Below are positions 63,325 through 64,000 of a stretch of 64,000 nt of DNA, in pieces. The stretch is from Anderseniella sp963700735. GTDB taxonomy: Bacteria > Pseudomonadota > Alphaproteobacteria > Rhizobiales > Aestuariivirgaceae. Numbering within the stretch: the stretch's first letter is position 1; each line of letters opens with the position of its first letter. The notes beneath the pieces were generated by a model that worked only from the letters and a program-made list of their open reading frames with translations, made no database searches and was not told the DNA's origin. Where the stretch lies: the NCBI GenBank assembly GCA_963700735.1, contig CAVOYR010000005.1, positions 744,001 to 808,000 on the forward strand, written 5' to 3'. Made by a program: the position numbers and the translations under genes.

Positions 63325-64000
63325 TGGTGAAGACCGCCCATCAGCATGTACTTGATCTCGAGGTATTCCTCGGTGCCGTGCACGGAGCCTTCACGGCCAA
63401 TGCCGCTTTCCTTGACGCCGCCGAACGGGGCCACCTCGGTGGAGATGATGCCTTCGTTGATGCCGACAATGCCGTAGTCCAGCGCCTCACCCACACGCCA
63501 TACCCGGCCGATGTCGCGGGTGTAGAAGTAGCAGGCAAGACCGAACTCGGTGTCGTTGGCCATCCTGATGGCCTCTTCCTCGGTCTTGAAGCGGAACAGC
63601 GGGGCGACCGGTCCGAAGGTTTCCTCGCGGGTGACCTTCATGTCGGTGGTCACGTCGCGCAGGATGGTCGGCTCGTGGAAGTTGCCACCCAGGGCCTTGC
63701 CGCCGGTGACGATCTTGGCGCCCTTGCTGACGGCGTCCTCGATGTGCTCCTGCACCTTTTCGACGGCTGCCTTGTTGATCAGCGGGCCGGTGGTGACACC
63801 TTCCTCGGTGCCGTTGCCAACCTTCATCTTGTTGACGGCAGCGGCCAGTGCGTCAGCGAACTTGTCGTAGACACCGTCCTGGATCAGCAGGCGGTTGGCG
63901 CACACGCAGGTCTGGCCGGCGTTGCGGTACTTGGACGCCATGGCACCGGCAACGGCGGCGTCGATGTCGGCATCGTCGAACACGATGAACGGCGCGTTGC
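63321..64000 (-). CDS. gabD: Succinate-semialdehyde dehydrogenase (GabD-like), C-terminal part
   Basis: NAD(P)-dependent aldehyde dehydrogenase. The window edge cuts off the N-terminal half; about 226 residues remain and the frame is open to the edge. The catalytic cysteine is in NAGQTCVCANR, and EETFGPVAPLFRF is the cofactor-site glutamate segment. Close resemblance to GabD at PFGGVKESGIGREG and TEEYLEIKY favours succinate semialdehyde as the substrate, but other aldehydes are possible. Coupled to rpiA by a 4-base overlap. Confidence 0.87.
   Translation of the reverse strand, partial: NAPFIVFDDADIDAAVAGAMASKYRNAGQTCVCANRLLIQDGVYDKFADALAAAVNKMKVGNGTEEGVTTGPLINKAAVEKVQEHIEDAVSKGAKIVTGGKALGGNFHEPTILRDVTTDMKVTREETFGPVAPLFRFKTEEEAIRMANDTEFGLACYFYTRDIGRVWRVGEALDYGIVGINEGIISTEVAPFGGVKESGIGREGSVHGTEEYLEIKYMLMGGLHQ

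Overview
The window looks like chromosomal DNA of a hopanoid-producing alphaproteobacterium, probably of the Hyphomicrobiales (Rhizobiales) or a close relative. G+C is high (about 65% in the genes I counted by hand), and the gene neighbourhoods are typical of that class: hpnE-shc-hpnG, hpnH, hpnN-hpnO; DUF2093 beside xseA; and ileS-lspA-lipoprotein-M16-M16. I saw no tRNA or rRNA gene, insertion sequence, phage gene or CRISPR array.

Layout. 1-9.4 kb is a hopanoid cluster: hydroxysqualene dehydroxylase (partial), squalene-hopene cyclase, the adenosylhopane enzymes HpnH and HpnG, the HpnN transporter and the HpnO aminotransferase. 9.5-14.5 kb is a PadR-controlled RND efflux system with a clear palindromic operator. 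14.5-18.3 kb, minus strand, is psd-pssA-arsC-arsH-Rieske oxygenase, which mixes phospholipid and arsenic genes. 18.4-22.6 kb holds a YbjQ protein, an Atm1-type ABC exporter next to a cysteine-rich ArsR regulator, and a copper-handling pair. 22.6-36.9 kb holds a LysM protein, a LOG protein, several drug/metabolite transporters, citramalate synthase, a DUF559 gene bordered by repeats, cysS with a tiny coupled ORF, class II DAHP synthase and a YbdK ligase. 37-42.8 kb holds xseA, purD and a coupled trio (dehalogenase-like hydrolase, APH-like kinase, patatin). 42.8-43.5 kb is a six-copy tandem repeat of about 115 bp. 43.5-50 kb holds tadA, rluB-rsmD-benE, mutL and pgi. 50-57.3 kb is the envelope cluster ileS-lspA-BamF-like lipoprotein-M16-M16. 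57.4-64 kb holds a DUF1989 protein, an Na+/solute symporter, HlyU, an RTX calcium-binding protein, and gor-rpiA-gabD (cut by the edge).

The most notable things are structural. (1) Four conserved genes (lysM gene, cimA, cysS, ileS) each carry one apparent single-base frameshift, and ileS also contains a stretch of about 350 bp with distinctly lower G+C. These point to sequence error, strain chimerism or recent damage. (2) A family of perfect palindromes shares the loop CTTGT but has different arms. It occurs around and inside the DUF559/cimA genes, where one copy encodes the CimA N-terminus, and it forms the core of the 115-bp tandem array. (3) The low-G+C RTX gene has a long leader hairpin that can hide its ribosome binding site. 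No single large undescribed system is visible; the best novelty candidates are the CTTGT palindromes, the RTX leader and the arsenic/phospholipid operon.
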